DNA of 64,000 bases from Streptomyces sp. CG 926 (GTDB taxonomy: Bacteria; Actinomycetota; Actinomycetes; Streptomycetales; Streptomycetaceae). Shown here piece by piece: positions 41,031-49,871 of the stretch (position 1 is its first letter; each line of letters starts with the position of its first letter). The stretch covers positions 50,745 through 114,744 of the forward strand of contig NZ_QGGZ01000019.1 in the NCBI RefSeq assembly GCF_003148825.1, given 5' to 3'. The position numbers and the translations under genes were made by a program. Under the pieces are notes generated by a model, which saw only the letters and a program-made list of their open reading frames with translations, ran no database searches and was not told the origin of the DNA.

Positions 41031-41966
41031 ATGCCCGAGGCGAGACTGCTGCGCTACTTCCTGGCCGTGGCCGAGGAGGGCAGCTTCACCCGGGCGGCGG
41101 CCCGACTGCACATCGCGCAACCGGCGTTGAGCACACAGATCCGCCGGCTGGAGAGCCGGCTGGGCGTGCTGCTGCTGCACCGCACCACGCGTGTCGTGCG
41201 CCTCACCGAGGCCGGGCAGGCGGTGTACCAGCGCGGGGCGGGTGCGCTCGCCGCGCTGGAGGACGTGTGGGAGGCGGCCCGTCGGGCGGGGCGGGGCGAA
41301 CTGGGCCGACTGCGCCTGGTGTACAGCACCAGTACGGGGTACGGGACCGTCCCGAGCCTGGTGGAGGCGTTGCGGGTGCGGCTGCCGGACGTCCAGGTCG
41401 CCGCCGAGGTGCTGCGGACCCCCGACATCGCGCACGCGGTGCTCGACGGGCGGGCGGACGCCGGGATCGCGCGTTCGCCGGAGGTGGTGGCGGGGGTCCG
41501 GCTGCTGCTGGTGCGGACCGAACCGCGCGGGGTGCTGTTGGCGGCCGCCCATCCGCTGGCCGGGCGGCGCGAGCTCGCCCTGGCGGAGGTCGCGGCGTTC
41601 CCGCTGGTGCTGCACGAGCGGCAGGCCAACCCCGGCCACTACGACGAGGTGCTGGCGGTCTTCCGGGGGGCGGGTCTGGTACCGCGGCTGACGGAGCGTC
41701 CGATGGCCTTCGATCCCACGCAGAGCGTGTTGCGGGACGCCCGCACGGTGGGTCTGGTCGCCGCCTCGTCCGGCGACCAGCTGCCGGGGTGGCTGCGTTG
41801 GGTCCCGCTCGCTCCCGGGACCCGGCCGCTCACCACCCACCTGGTGCTCCCGCGGACCTCGCCGTCGCCGATCGTCACGCACTTCACGAACGCCGCGCTG
41901 GACGCGGCCCGGGAGGCGGGATGGCTGGACGCCGGGTCCGCGACGGCGGGGCGTCCGGGCGGGTGA
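41031..41966 (+). CDS. LysR-family transcriptional regulator
   Basis: 311 residues from ATG 41031 (GTG 41025 possible). HTH at about 5-62 (LLRYFLAVAEEGSFTRAAARL, IAQPALSTQIRRLESRLGV), substrate-binding domain at about 90-295. The pattern is that of the BenM/CatM-like group. It probably controls the divergent quinone reductase unit through the dyad at 40978-40998. The effector is unknown. Confidence 0.93.
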   Translation: MPEARLLRYFLAVAEEGSFTRAAARLHIAQPALSTQIRRLESRLGVLLLHRTTRVVRLTEAGQAVYQRGAGALAALEDVWEAARRAGRGELGRLRLVYSTSTGYGTVPSLVEALRVRLPDVQVAAEVLRTPDIAHAVLDGRADAGIARSPEVVAGVRLLLVRTEPRGVLLAAAHPLAGRRELALAEVAAFPLVLHERQANPGHYDEVLAVFRGAGLVPRLTERPMAFDPTQSVLRDARTVGLVAASSGDQLPGWLRWVPLAPGTRPLTTHLVLPRTSPSPIVTHFTNAALDAAREAGWLDAGSATAGRPGG

Positions 41967-42115
41967 GCGGGGCCGGGGCTGGGGGCGGGGCCGTGGCTGG
42001 GGCCGTAGCCGGGTCGGGGCTAGGGCCGGGGGCCGTGGCTGCGGCCGGGGCTGGGGCTGGGGCTAGGGCCGGGGGCCTGCGGGTGAGCGTGGCCGGGGCC
42101 GTAGCCGGCGGGTGA
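41967..42115. repeat. G-rich GGGGCY tract
   Basis: About 140 bases made almost entirely of GGGGCT, GGGGCC and GGGCCG units on the plus strand, directly after the LysR stop. Runs of four G with short loops could form G-quadruplexes. No gene. Confidence 0.6.
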
Positions 42116-42341
42116 GGACGGCCGGGCGGCCGCGCCGACGGAGGGTGCCCTCGCGGTGCTCCGGTGCGCGGTGCGCGGTGTGCCGGTCCCCGCACGGGAT
42201 CAGGCCGTCGAGGACGGTACGGCTGTCGTCGCCCGCGCACGCCGCGCACGCCGTGCACGCCGCGGCCACCGCGGGCATCGGCCGGCGGTGGCCGTCTCGG
42301 TCGGAGCGCCGTCGCCCGGGCACACGGCCCCGGACCCCGGA
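42116..42341. other. Intergenic, no clear gene
   Basis: A minus-strand open frame (42063-42323) would encode a Cys/Ala-rich small protein (ACTACAACAGDDSRT). It has no visible ribosome site and its end lies inside the G-rich tract, so I do not call it. Otherwise GC-rich with GCGCACGCC repeats near 42235-42265. Confidence 0.4.
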
Positions 42342-44819
42342 TCATCGGGACTGCTCCCCCGGCTCGCCGCCGGAATCCCCACCCTGCCGGCCTCCCGAAC
42401 CGTCACCGGGGTTCGGTCCCGTGCCCCCGCCCTGCTCCTGGCCCGGCGCCTTCCCAGGGCGGTCGCCGGGGCCGGATCCCGAGTCCTGATCCGGCGCCTT
42501 CCCGGGACCCTGGCCCTGGCCTTGCCCCTGACCCTGACCCTGGCCCCGGCCCGTGTCCGACCCGTTCCCGGATGTCGTTCCGGGGATGTTGCCGGCGCCC
42601 TTGTCCGGGGCCTTGCCCGACTCCTGGCCGGACTCCGGCACCCTCCCGGGAGCCGTGTCCGGAGCCCGGCCGGTGTCCTTGCCCGTGTCGTGACCGGGAG
42701 CCTTCCCGGGGTCCTGGCCGGACTCCGGCACCCTCCCGGGAGCCGTGTCCGGGGCCTGGCCACGCTCCTTGCCCGTACCCGTCCCGGGCGCCTTGCCCGA
42801 CTCCTGACCGGGCTCCTGACCCGACTCCTGACCCGACTCCTTGCCGGGCTCCTTGCCGGGCTCCTTGCCGGGAACATGCCCTGACTTCTCACCCGACTCC
42901 TTCCCCGGCTCCTTGCCGGGGTCCTGGCCCGGCTCCTGGCCGGTGTCCTGGCCCGGCTCCTTCCCGGACTCCTTCCCCGGGTCCTTGCCGGGGTCCTTGC
43001 CGGACTCCTTACCCGGGTCCTTGGCCGGGTCTTGGCCGGGCTCCTTCTCCGGCTGCTTACCCGGCTCCTTCCCCGGGTCCTTGCCGGACTCCTTCCCCGA
43101 GTCCTTGCCGGACTCCTTCCCCGAGTCCTTGCCGGGCTCCTTGCCTGGGTCCTGGCCCGGCTCCTGGCCCGGCTCCTTGCCTGGGTCCTGGCCCGGTTCC
43201 TTGCCCGCGTCTTGGCCGGGCTCCTTCTCCGGCTGCTTACCGGGCTCCTTGGCCGGGTCCTTGCCCGGCTCCTTGCCGGGGTCCTGGCCCGCGTCTTGGC
43301 CGGGCTCCTTCTCCGGCTGCTTACCCGGCTCCTTGCCGGGGTCCTTCCCCGGGTCCTTGCCGGGGTCCTTCCCCGGGTCCTTGCCGGGCTCCTGGCCGGG
43401 GTCCTGGCCCGGTTCCTTGCCCGGGTCCTTGCCGGGCTCCTGGCCCGGTTCCTTGCCCGCGTCTTGGCCGGGCTCCTTCTCCGGCTGCTTACCGGGCTCC
43501 TTGCCGGACTCCTTCTCCGGGTCCTTGCCCGGCTGCTTACCGGGCTCCTTCCCCGGGTCCTTCCCCGGGTCCTTCCCCGGGTCCTTGGCCGGGTCCTTGG
43601 CCGGGTCCTTGGCCGGGGTTTCCTCGGGGGGCTTGTCCGGGTCCTGGGCGTGCTGCTTGTCGGGCTTCCGGCCCGGGTCCGTGTCGGCGTCCCGGCCCGG
43701 TGTCCGCTTCGAGCCCTCGTCCGGGTCCTGGCCCGGCTTCCGGCCCGAGGGCGGGGCCGGTTCCGGGGCGTCGTCCGGGGGCCGGACCGAGCCCTGGTGG
43801 GCCGCCGGCAGGACCGGGTAGGCGGAGCCGGGGGTCTGGCCCTTCGGGGCCGGGACCGCACGGTCGGGCCTGCCCTGCGCCGCTCCGCCGGGCCGCTCGT
43901 ACCAGCCCTTGCCGTCCTGGTCGAAGACCGTGACGGTCTTCACCGGCTTCATGGCGGGCTTGACCGCGACGAGGCCGGAGGACCGGAACGAGGACCACTT
44001 CGCGCCGCTGTACGCCTGCCTGCCCCGCACCGCGACGGGCGGGTCCAACGGGTTGCCGCAGGCGCAGCGGACCCGGGGCACGCCCTGGGCGTCGACCAGC
44101 ACGGAGGTGCCGGCCTGCAGGACCGCCTGATAGCTGGTGGGTGCGCCGTCGCGGTATCCGTGGTTGGTGACCCTGGTGTCCCAACCCAGCCGGACGGGTG
44201 TCAGCGACCGCAGGTACGAGGCGATCTCGGACTGCCGGACATCCAGCGAGGCGGCGAACGCGCTGCCCTTGTCCGGGTGCTGCGTGAGGAACCGGATCTG
44301 CTTCTCGACGTCACAGCTCGCGACGTTCCGTGTTCCGCCGTACAGCCCCGGATAGCCGCCGTCGACCTCGAGTGTGCGTGTTCCGTCCTTCGTGTTCCCG
44401 TCCGCGTCCATGGGCATGGCGTTGGCGACGCTCGCGGCCTGGGTGGCCGTCGAGGGGGTGAACGGGTCGGGTCCGGCCTCCGGGGCGGACTGGAGGAAGA
44501 CCTCGCCGCCCGCCGCGGTGTTCCCGCCCAGCGCGGTGAAGCTGAGTACCACCGCCGAGACCACGGCCACCGCCGTGCTCACGCTCAGCAGGACCTTGCG
44601 CGAGCGCCGTCCGCGGGGCCGGCCGGAGCCGCCTTCCGGGGGCGTCGGGGACCCGCCGGAAGAGGCCGGAAGGGGCCCCGAGGGGGGTCCTGAGGGGGGC
44701 GGGGGGCCTGGTGGGGGCGGCGGGGGTGGGGGCGGTGGCTCCGGATGGGCGCCCCGCCCGGACAGGGGGCCGGGCGGGGGGCCGCTGGGATGCTCGGAGG
44801 AGGGAGGCAGGGAATTCAC
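42342..44819 (-). CDS. Membrane-anchored DUF6777-like protein with long PGK(D/E) repeat stalk
   Basis: 825 residues, ATG 44819. N-terminus Pro/Gly-rich (1-70). One transmembrane helix (about 76-97, KVLLSVSTAVAVVSAVVLSF) after a basic stop-transfer-like RGRRSRK gives a cytoplasmic N-terminus and an extracellular rest. A folded domain follows at about 100-330, resembling the Streptomyces DUF6777 group (EVFLQSAPEAGPDPFTPS, SCDVEKQIRFLTQHPDKGSAF, VRCACGNPLDPP). The last 430 or so residues are a four-residue-period repeat of PGKD, PGKE, PGQD and PEKE. This would be a long, charged, extended stalk at the cell surface. Function unknown. Confidence 0.88.
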   Translation of the reverse strand: MNSLPPSSEHPSGPPPGPLSGRGAHPEPPPPPPPPPPGPPPPSGPPSGPLPASSGGSPTPPEGGSGRPRGRRSRKVLLSVSTAVAVVSAVVLSFTALGGNTAAGGEVFLQSAPEAGPDPFTPSTATQAASVANAMPMDADGNTKDGTRTLEVDGGYPGLYGGTRNVASCDVEKQIRFLTQHPDKGSAFAASLDVRQSEIASYLRSLTPVRLGWDTRVTNHGYRDGAPTSYQAVLQAGTSVLVDAQGVPRVRCACGNPLDPPVAVRGRQAYSGAKWSSFRSSGLVAVKPAMKPVKTVTVFDQDGKGWYERPGGAAQGRPDRAVPAPKGQTPGSAYPVLPAAHQGSVRPPDDAPEPAPPSGRKPGQDPDEGSKRTPGRDADTDPGRKPDKQHAQDPDKPPEETPAKDPAKDPAKDPGKDPGKDPGKEPGKQPGKDPEKESGKEPGKQPEKEPGQDAGKEPGQEPGKDPGKEPGQDPGQEPGKDPGKDPGKDPGKDPGKEPGKQPEKEPGQDAGQDPGKEPGKDPAKEPGKQPEKEPGQDAGKEPGQDPGKEPGQEPGQDPGKEPGKDSGKESGKDSGKESGKDPGKEPGKQPEKEPGQDPAKDPGKESGKDPGKDPGKESGKEPGQDTGQEPGQDPGKEPGKESGEKSGHVPGKEPGKEPGKESGQESGQEPGQESGKAPGTGTGKERGQAPDTAPGRVPESGQDPGKAPGHDTGKDTGRAPDTAPGRVPESGQESGKAPDKGAGNIPGTTSGNGSDTGRGQGQGQGQGQGQGPGKAPDQDSGSGPGDRPGKAPGQEQGGGTGPNPGDGSGGRQGGDSGGEPGEQSR
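42780..43640 (-). repeat. Tandem repeat coding for the PGKD/PGKE stalk
   Basis: Twelve-base units coding P-G-K/Q-D/E repeat for more than 800 bases, with longer higher-order blocks (for example a block coding PGKQPEKEPGQDAG recurs). Such DNA recombines easily, so the stalk length probably differs between strains. Confidence 0.85.
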
Positions 44820-45315
44820 GACGCTCGCCCCCCGGCGCGGGGCGGTGTGTGGACCGTGGTGACTCGCATGCGCTCACTCCTTCCGAACCGTCGACGCCTT
44901 CGCGTCCCGCGGGTGGGACCCGGACGTCCGGGGAACACCCGGCGGGATGCGTCCACGACGCGTGCGTCCGTCTCCCGAGTAGGCCCCGCTCCCCCGCCCC
45001 ACGTCATGCCGCGACCTTTCGGGACTTGACAAACCCCCTGCTCGGACCGGGGGTGTCCGTCTGCCGGTCGTCGTCGGCCCGGGTTCCTCGACGCCGCGAG
45101 CGGTCCGGCGCAGGCCCTCGGCCCCGGCGCCCGGCCCTCGACCCTCGACCCTCGACCCGGGTACGGATTCCGCGCGGACCGTCCGCCGAGGTCCGGGGTC
45201 CGGGGTCGGCGGCGACGCCGACCCACGCAGGTGGGGCGGGCGTCGCGCCCACAAGGGTGGGGTCGTCCGGTCCGGGCGAGGGATCGTCCAGGAGGGCGGG
45301 GACCGGGAGCGGCCG
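44820..45315. other. Intergenic, degenerate sequence
   Basis: About 500 bases with no recognisable gene. It includes a CCCTCGA tandem repeat at about 45133-45157. Together with the two gene fragments downstream it looks like decaying DNA between the stalk protein and the thiopeptide cluster. Confidence 0.5.
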
Positions 45316-45516
45316 TCATCCGGCGGGGCAGGGTGGGTGGAGGTCGACCGCCGTGAAGTGTCGGGTCCACCGGGCTCCGGTGATCCGGGGGTACGCGCCG
45401 GCGCAGACGCGGGTGGCGACCCGGTGCGGGTCGGTGTCCCGCAGCCGGATCGTGAAGTCGTCGCCGCCGGTGGCCAGGACGGTGCCGTCCGGGACGGCCG
45501 GGACCGCGGCCACGAG
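45316..45516 (-). pseudogene. C-terminal remnant of a WD40-repeat protein
   Basis: The minus-strand frame ending at 45316 encodes VLATGGDDFTIRLRDTDPHR followed by VCAGAYPRITGARWTRHF and a PPC end. This is the signature of the last WD40 blade and tail of large nSTAND/WD40 proteins of Streptomyces. Upstream in the same frame the sequence is meaningless, so only about 66 residues remain. A truncated fragment, not a functional gene. Confidence 0.65.
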
Positions 45517-45530
45517 TCGCTCCCCCGCGC

Positions 45531-45750
45531 AGCCCGGAGCTGGTGCCGACGCCCACCGTCGCCGAGCTGCCGGTGTCCCTGGGCACCTACGGCCGGGGCG
45601 CGGAGCAGGCGGACGGGCCGGGCCGGCTGGAGCACCCCACCGCTCGCCGTTCACCGCCGCCTTCGACGTCGCCGGCATGCCCGTGATGTCGGTGCCGCTC
45701 GCCTGCGAACCGGCCACCGGGCTCTGCCGACGGGCCCCGGCGGGGGCGTC
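45531..45750 (+). pseudogene. Frameshifted C-terminal remnant of an amidase
   Basis: Read on the plus strand, one frame gives LVPTPTVAELPVSLGTYGRG (from 45540). A second, shifted frame gives SPFTAAFDVAGMPVMSVPLA (from 45644) then CEPATGL. A third shift restores LPTG. These are consecutive parts of the amidase-signature enzyme C-terminus (P-x-F-T-x-x-F-N-x-x-G-x-P-x-x-S-V-P). At least two frameshifts show that the gene is dead. Confidence 0.65.
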
Positions 45751-45960
45751 GCGTGGTGGCGCCCGGTGGCGCCCGGGCGTGACGGCGGTGCGTCACCGGG
45801 TCGTTGTGCTCCGGCCGGCGCATCGGGCCGCCCTCGCCGAGGCGGCCGCGTACGGCGAGGCGGTCCTGATGGCCGTACGGCGGACAGCGCGCCGCGGACG
45901 GTACCCTCCCCCGCCCTGGCGCCGGGTGCGGCCGCGGTGCGGTCCCGTCGCGTGCCGTGG

Positions 45961-47904
45961 TCAGCTGCCGTGGCGGTGCGGGCTGCGGCCGAGGGGAAGG
46001 AGGTACTGGAGCGACTGGTCCGGGTCGTGGAGTCCGAGCAGTTCGTGGGCCAGGTCGTCGTGGAAGCCGCCCAGCGTGGTCCCGCCCAGGCCCAGGGCCG
46101 ACGCCGTGAGCAGCAGGGTCTGGGCCAGGTGGCCGGTCTCCAGCAGGGCCAGGCGCAGGGCGCGCAGTCCGTAGCGGCGGCGCAGCAGGCCGAGGTCGGC
46201 GTAGAGGGCCAGGAGTACCGGTGCCTGTGCGATGCCGATCCAGTCGGGGTCGGTGGAGGGGCGCGAGAGGTAGGTCGACAGGGCGGTGATGTCCGCCGGG
46301 GGCGCCACCGGGCCGATGCGGCGCAGGGTGCGGCGTTCGGGGACGCAGTCGTAGGTGCCGGCGGGGAGCCCGGCCACGTCGAGGACGAGGAGGCGCACGC
46401 GTGCCGTGTGGAGGGCGCCCGCGCTGGGGTAGGGGCGGTGGGCCAGGGTACGGGTCGTGCCGTCGGCGAGGTGTTGTTCGCTGCGGCCGCTTTCGGCGAG
46501 GGAGTGCCACAGCAGGGCGCCGAGCGTGCCGGTGTCGAGGGGGCCGGTGAGGGCGCCGCGCAGCGAGGAGCGTGCGGCGAGGACGGCGGCCAGGGGCACG
46601 TCGGGCAACGGGTCGGCGGGGAGCGGGATTTCGGCGGGGCCGGCCGGGTCGGGCGCCGGGTCCGGGTCGGACGCCGGGGCCGGGGCCAGGGCCGGGTCGG
46701 ACGCCGGGGCCGGGGCCAGGGCCGGGTCGGACGCCGGGGCCGGGGCCAGGGCCGGGTCGGACGCCGGGGCCGGGGCCAGGGCCGGGTCGGACGCCGGGGC
46801 CGGGGCCAGGGCCGGGTCGGACGCCGGGGCCGGGGCCAGGGCCGGGTCGGACGCCGGGGCCGGGGCCAGGGCCGGGTGCGGGTGCGGGTTCGGCAGGGGG
46901 TGTGGTGCCGAGTCCTCGCCGCGGCCGATCTGGAACTTGCTGCGCTCCAGGTACTGCAGGTCGGGGGCGGCGGGGCCGGGCGGGAAGAAGCCCGCCGGTC
47001 CGTCCGTCTCCAGCAGGGTGCGTGCGGCCAGCCGGCACACGGCCCGTTCCTCGTCGGGGCTCACTCCCAGCCGGTTGAACAGCATGTGCAGTTGGGAGCC
47101 CCAGATCCCGGCCCGGGTCCGCTCGCCGGGGCCGTCCGGCGCCGCGTCGGCCTCGCGGACCCGTTCGGCCCAGTACGCGAGCCAGGGCGCCGCGGTGCCG
47201 GCCTGCAGGCGCTCGCGCAGGTCCGCGGCGCGCCCGGCGAGGGTCGTGCGTTGCGCGGCGTGGACGGTGTTGACCCGGGTGTGGACGGCGGCGGCGGGCA
47301 GCAGCGGCACCTCGGTGACCCAGCGCCAGCCGGCCGCGTGTGCGCGGAGCCAGCGTGCGGCGGCGAGCGGGTCCATGCCGAGCGCGTACGCCGTGGTGTG
47401 CGCCAGGTCCGCGGCCGCTGTGAGGCGGGATGCGGCCGTGTTCGTGGCGGGCAGGGCCCGCAGTACGTCGAGGGCGGTGCGGGTGGAGTCGGCGAAGAGC
47501 GCCTCGGCGACGGGCAGGGCTCGCGGTCCGCCGTAGCGCCGGGTCTCGGGTACGTAGGGCACGGCGCGGATCTCGGCGTGCCGGGAGGGCCAGGGGCCGG
47601 GGACGGCGGGCACCTGGCGGGCCCGCCGGGCCAGCAGGTCCGGGAGGTCCGGGAGCCGGGTGAGGTCCGCGGCGGTCGCGGTGGTGCGGACGCGGATGCG
47701 TAGGTGGGGGCCGTCCTGTCCGTAGCGGATGAAGAACCAGTCGGCGGCTTCGCCGGCGGTCACGAGCCGGTCGAGGAGGGGGGCCGCGTCACGGGTCAGG
47801 AAGCGGTCGGTGTCCTCGGTGGTGGAGTGCAGGAAGAGGTGGTGGCTCTGCCAGATGCCGGCGGCGGTCGTGCCGGCGGCGGTGTGGTTGTCGGTCGTCG
47901 TCAC
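45961..47904 (-). CDS. lazF: LazF-like bifunctional enzyme: glutamate-elimination domain fused to azoline dehydrogenase
   Basis: 647 residues, ATG 47904. The N-terminal half (about 15-325) is a thiopeptide/LanB C-terminal domain: WQSHHLFLHSTTEDTDRFL, WFFIRYGQDGPHLRIRV, and GSQLHMLFNRLGVSPDEE. It removes glutamate from glutamyl-Ser to give dehydroalanine. A linker of seven ALAPAPASDP repeats (about 343-412) leads to a SagB-type FMN dehydrogenase (about 420-647: RSSLRGALTGPLDTGTLGAL, YPSAGALHTARVRLLVLD, GLGGTTLGGFHDDLAHELLG). That domain oxidises azolines to azoles. This exact domain fusion is the hallmark of LazF of the lactazole cluster. It is the last gene of the laz operon, 29 bases after lazE. 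Confidence 0.92.
   Translation of the reverse strand: MTTTDNHTAAGTTAAGIWQSHHLFLHSTTEDTDRFLTRDAAPLLDRLVTAGEAADWFFIRYGQDGPHLRIRVRTTATAADLTRLPDLPDLLARRARQVPAVPGPWPSRHAEIRAVPYVPETRRYGGPRALPVAEALFADSTRTALDVLRALPATNTAASRLTAAADLAHTTAYALGMDPLAAARWLRAHAAGWRWVTEVPLLPAAAVHTRVNTVHAAQRTTLAGRAADLRERLQAGTAAPWLAYWAERVREADAAPDGPGERTRAGIWGSQLHMLFNRLGVSPDEERAVCRLAARTLLETDGPAGFFPPGPAAPDLQYLERSKFQIGRGEDSAPHPLPNPHPHPALAPAPASDPALAPAPASDPALAPAPASDPALAPAPASDPALAPAPASDPALAPAPASDPALAPAPASDPDPAPDPAGPAEIPLPADPLPDVPLAAVLAARSSLRGALTGPLDTGTLGALLWHSLAESGRSEQHLADGTTRTLAHRPYPSAGALHTARVRLLVLDVAGLPAGTYDCVPERRTLRRIGPVAPPADITALSTYLSRPSTDPDWIGIAQAPVLLALYADLGLLRRRYGLRALRLALLETGHLAQTLLLTASALGLGGTTLGGFHDDLAHELLGLHDPDQSLQYLLPLGRSPHRHGS
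46664..46873 (-). repeat. Seven perfect 30-bp repeats coding the LazF linker
   Basis: Seven head-to-tail copies of a 30-bp unit (plus-strand unit starts GGGTCGGACGCCGGGGCC) encode ALAPAPASDP. The copies look identical, so they arose or were homogenised recently. The Pro/Ala sequence should be a flexible spacer between the two LazF catalytic domains. Confidence 0.9.
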
Positions 47905-47933
47905 GTCGTCCGGTCCTCGCCTCGCGTGTCGGG

Positions 47934-49871
47934 TCAGGGGAAGGGGTGCGGGTGCAGGGGCAGTTCGCCGTGGTGGACGGGCCGGCCGGTGCGGCCCAGG
48001 CGGTGGGGCACTTCCAGCAGTCGGGGCAGGCCGAGGGTGCGCCGGTTGACGTGTCCGAAGGTCATGGGGAGCGCGCCGGGGACGACGACCTTCACGCAGT
48101 GCAGGCCGAACCGCTCGCGCAGCCCCGGCTCGCTCTGGTCGACGGTGACGACCTCCAGTCCGGCCCGGGCCAGCCGGGCGACGGTCCGTGTCAGGAGGCC
48201 GGAGAGGTCGGGCACCGGGGCGGGGGCGCCGGGCCAGGCCGCCTCGACCGTCGCGGCCCGGGTGTCGGCGAAGAGGAACTCCAGGCGCCCGGCGGCCTCG
48301 GGCAGGGTGTTCAGCCCGACGTGGTCGTCCAGGGTGAGGACGAGTTCGGGGTGCTCCAGCATGGGCCGCAGGCGTTCGCGGTCGCGTGGCCCTCCTTCGG
48401 CGAAGGAGCGGTGCGGTGCCTGAAGCACGTTGGTGACGACCTCGGCGACGGCGGAGCGGATGGCGCTACGGGGATCGTGGTGGGCGCCGGCCGCGAGGAA
48501 CATCCGTGGTGCGTCGGGGTGGTCGCCCTCGTAGCGGCAGACCGCCAGGACGGCCGGGACGGCGAAGTCGTTGGTCGCGTCCAGGAGCAGGAGCCGGTAG
48601 CCGGCGGCCGCCGCCCGGTCCGCGAGCATCAGGGTGTCGGTGTCGTCGGCCGGCGGGTGGATGCGGCGCAGCGGGGTGGCGGCGTACCAGGCCATGAGGA
48701 AGGCGTCGCGTTCCGCGACCTCGAACAGCCCGTACAGGGCGGCCTCTTCGGGGCTGTTGCCGAGGCCGCAGCCGTTGGAGGACTCGTACACGACGCGTGG
48801 CCGGTCCGGTTGCGGCACGTCCCAGTAGGCGACGTGTTCGGGGACGGCGGTCGGCCTGTGGTGGGTGAGGGACCAGCCGTGTACCCAGTGGAGCGGCAGG
48901 TGCGGGGTGTAGGGGACGGTGGGTGAGGCGGGGTGGCCGTGGTGTGCGGGGTCGGGCAGGCCGAGCCGTGCGGGGTCCAGGGCGCGGCCCGGGCCCAGTT
49001 CGGCGTAGGAGGCCAGCAGGTCGGTGCGGCGGCCGGTGGGGCGCATGCCCGCGTACCGTTCGACGGCCTCGAAGAGGGCGATGCGTTCGCTGTCGGGGAA
49101 GGTGCGGGCCCGGCCGTGGCCGCCGTCGTCGAGGGACCTGCCGTCGGTGACGACCGCGCTGGTGAGGCTGAACGCCGAGTCCTCGAAGCGGCGTAGCTGC
49201 CGCACGGGGCCGAAGCGTTCGTCGTGGAGGGCGGTTCGCAGTGCGGTGCCGCTCGTGCGGGGGTTGGGGCCGCGTAGGACGGTCGGGTCGGGCAGCGGGC
49301 GGGGTCCGCGGGGCAGGGGGTGGAGCGGTGTGCGTGTGTCGGAGGGCAGCGGGTGGCACACGTCGCAGCCGCCGACGGGGCGGACGTGGTGGGTGGACCA
49401 GGTGCCGCGGCCCTGGTGGACGACGTGGACGACGGCCGCGGCCGGGTCCGCGCCCGGGCCGGGGTCGGGGTCGGGGTCGGGGTCGAGGAGGTCCTGTACG
49501 AGGGCCTCCACGGCCGGGGTCAGGGCCGGTGAGGGGACTCCGGCCAGGGTCAGCTTCGGGGTCTGCCACGGGACCCGGCCGCCCGCGGTCGCCAGGCGCT
49601 GGTGCTCGGTGCAGACGAGGCAGGCGGCGGCGCCCGGCCGGAGCACCGGTCCGATCACCGCCAGCGGGCCGTCGTAGCGCACCGGGACCAGGGTCACGGG
49701 TCGGTGCAGGGCGTGGCGGCTCAGTTCCTCGGCGAGGCCGAGCGTCCAGCGGGTCAGCACGACGGCGGCCCGGCCGGTGGTGGCCGCCAGTGCTGCGGTG
49801 GCGTCCAGTACGGGGACGGGGCCCGGACCGGGCTCGGCCGCAGGGGTGGGGGCCGTGGCGGGGCGGGTCAT
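47934..49871 (-). CDS. lazE: LazE-like YcaO cyclodehydratase
   Basis: 645 residues from ATG 49871, overlapping the lazD stop as ATGA. Residues 1-200 carry two Cys pairs, CLVC (84-87) and CDVC (169-172), a zinc site like that of E1-type partner proteins. From about 215 the YcaO domain begins (RQLRRFEDSAFSLTSAVV, FPDSERIALFEAVERYAG, YESSNGCGLGNSPEEAALYG, LFEVAERDAFLMAWY), with ATP-binding acidic residues. The C-terminus ends in PHPFP, the PxPxP tail typical of azoline-forming YcaO enzymes. With LazD it converts Ser/Cys of the precursor core to oxazoline/thiazoline using ATP. Confidence 0.94.
   Translation of the reverse strand: MTRPATAPTPAAEPGPGPVPVLDATAALAATTGRAAVVLTRWTLGLAEELSRHALHRPVTLVPVRYDGPLAVIGPVLRPGAAACLVCTEHQRLATAGGRVPWQTPKLTLAGVPSPALTPAVEALVQDLLDPDPDPDPGPGADPAAAVVHVVHQGRGTWSTHHVRPVGGCDVCHPLPSDTRTPLHPLPRGPRPLPDPTVLRGPNPRTSGTALRTALHDERFGPVRQLRRFEDSAFSLTSAVVTDGRSLDDGGHGRARTFPDSERIALFEAVERYAGMRPTGRRTDLLASYAELGPGRALDPARLGLPDPAHHGHPASPTVPYTPHLPLHWVHGWSLTHHRPTAVPEHVAYWDVPQPDRPRVVYESSNGCGLGNSPEEAALYGLFEVAERDAFLMAWYAATPLRRIHPPADDTDTLMLADRAAAAGYRLLLLDATNDFAVPAVLAVCRYEGDHPDAPRMFLAAGAHHDPRSAIRSAVAEVVTNVLQAPHRSFAEGGPRDRERLRPMLEHPELVLTLDDHVGLNTLPEAAGRLEFLFADTRAATVEAAWPGAPAPVPDLSGLLTRTVARLARAGLEVVTVDQSEPGLRERFGLHCVKVVVPGALPMTFGHVNRRTLGLPRLLEVPHRLGRTGRPVHHGELPLHPHPFP

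Noticed and set aside
41967..42115. G-rich repeats as a possible CRISPR or phage attachment region
   Set aside because: No spaced direct repeats; units are contiguous low-complexity GGGGCY. No CRISPR array or cas gene was seen anywhere in the window.
42063..42323. Small Cys-containing minus-strand frame (ACTACAACAG region)
   Set aside because: No ribosome site, runs into the G-rich repeat, and no homologue recognised; could be real but unsupported.
42164..44693. Two long plus-strand frames and one minus-strand frame over the PGKD repeat
   Set aside because: A 12-bp period keeps all frames open; only the minus frame with start, membrane helix and folded domain is credible.
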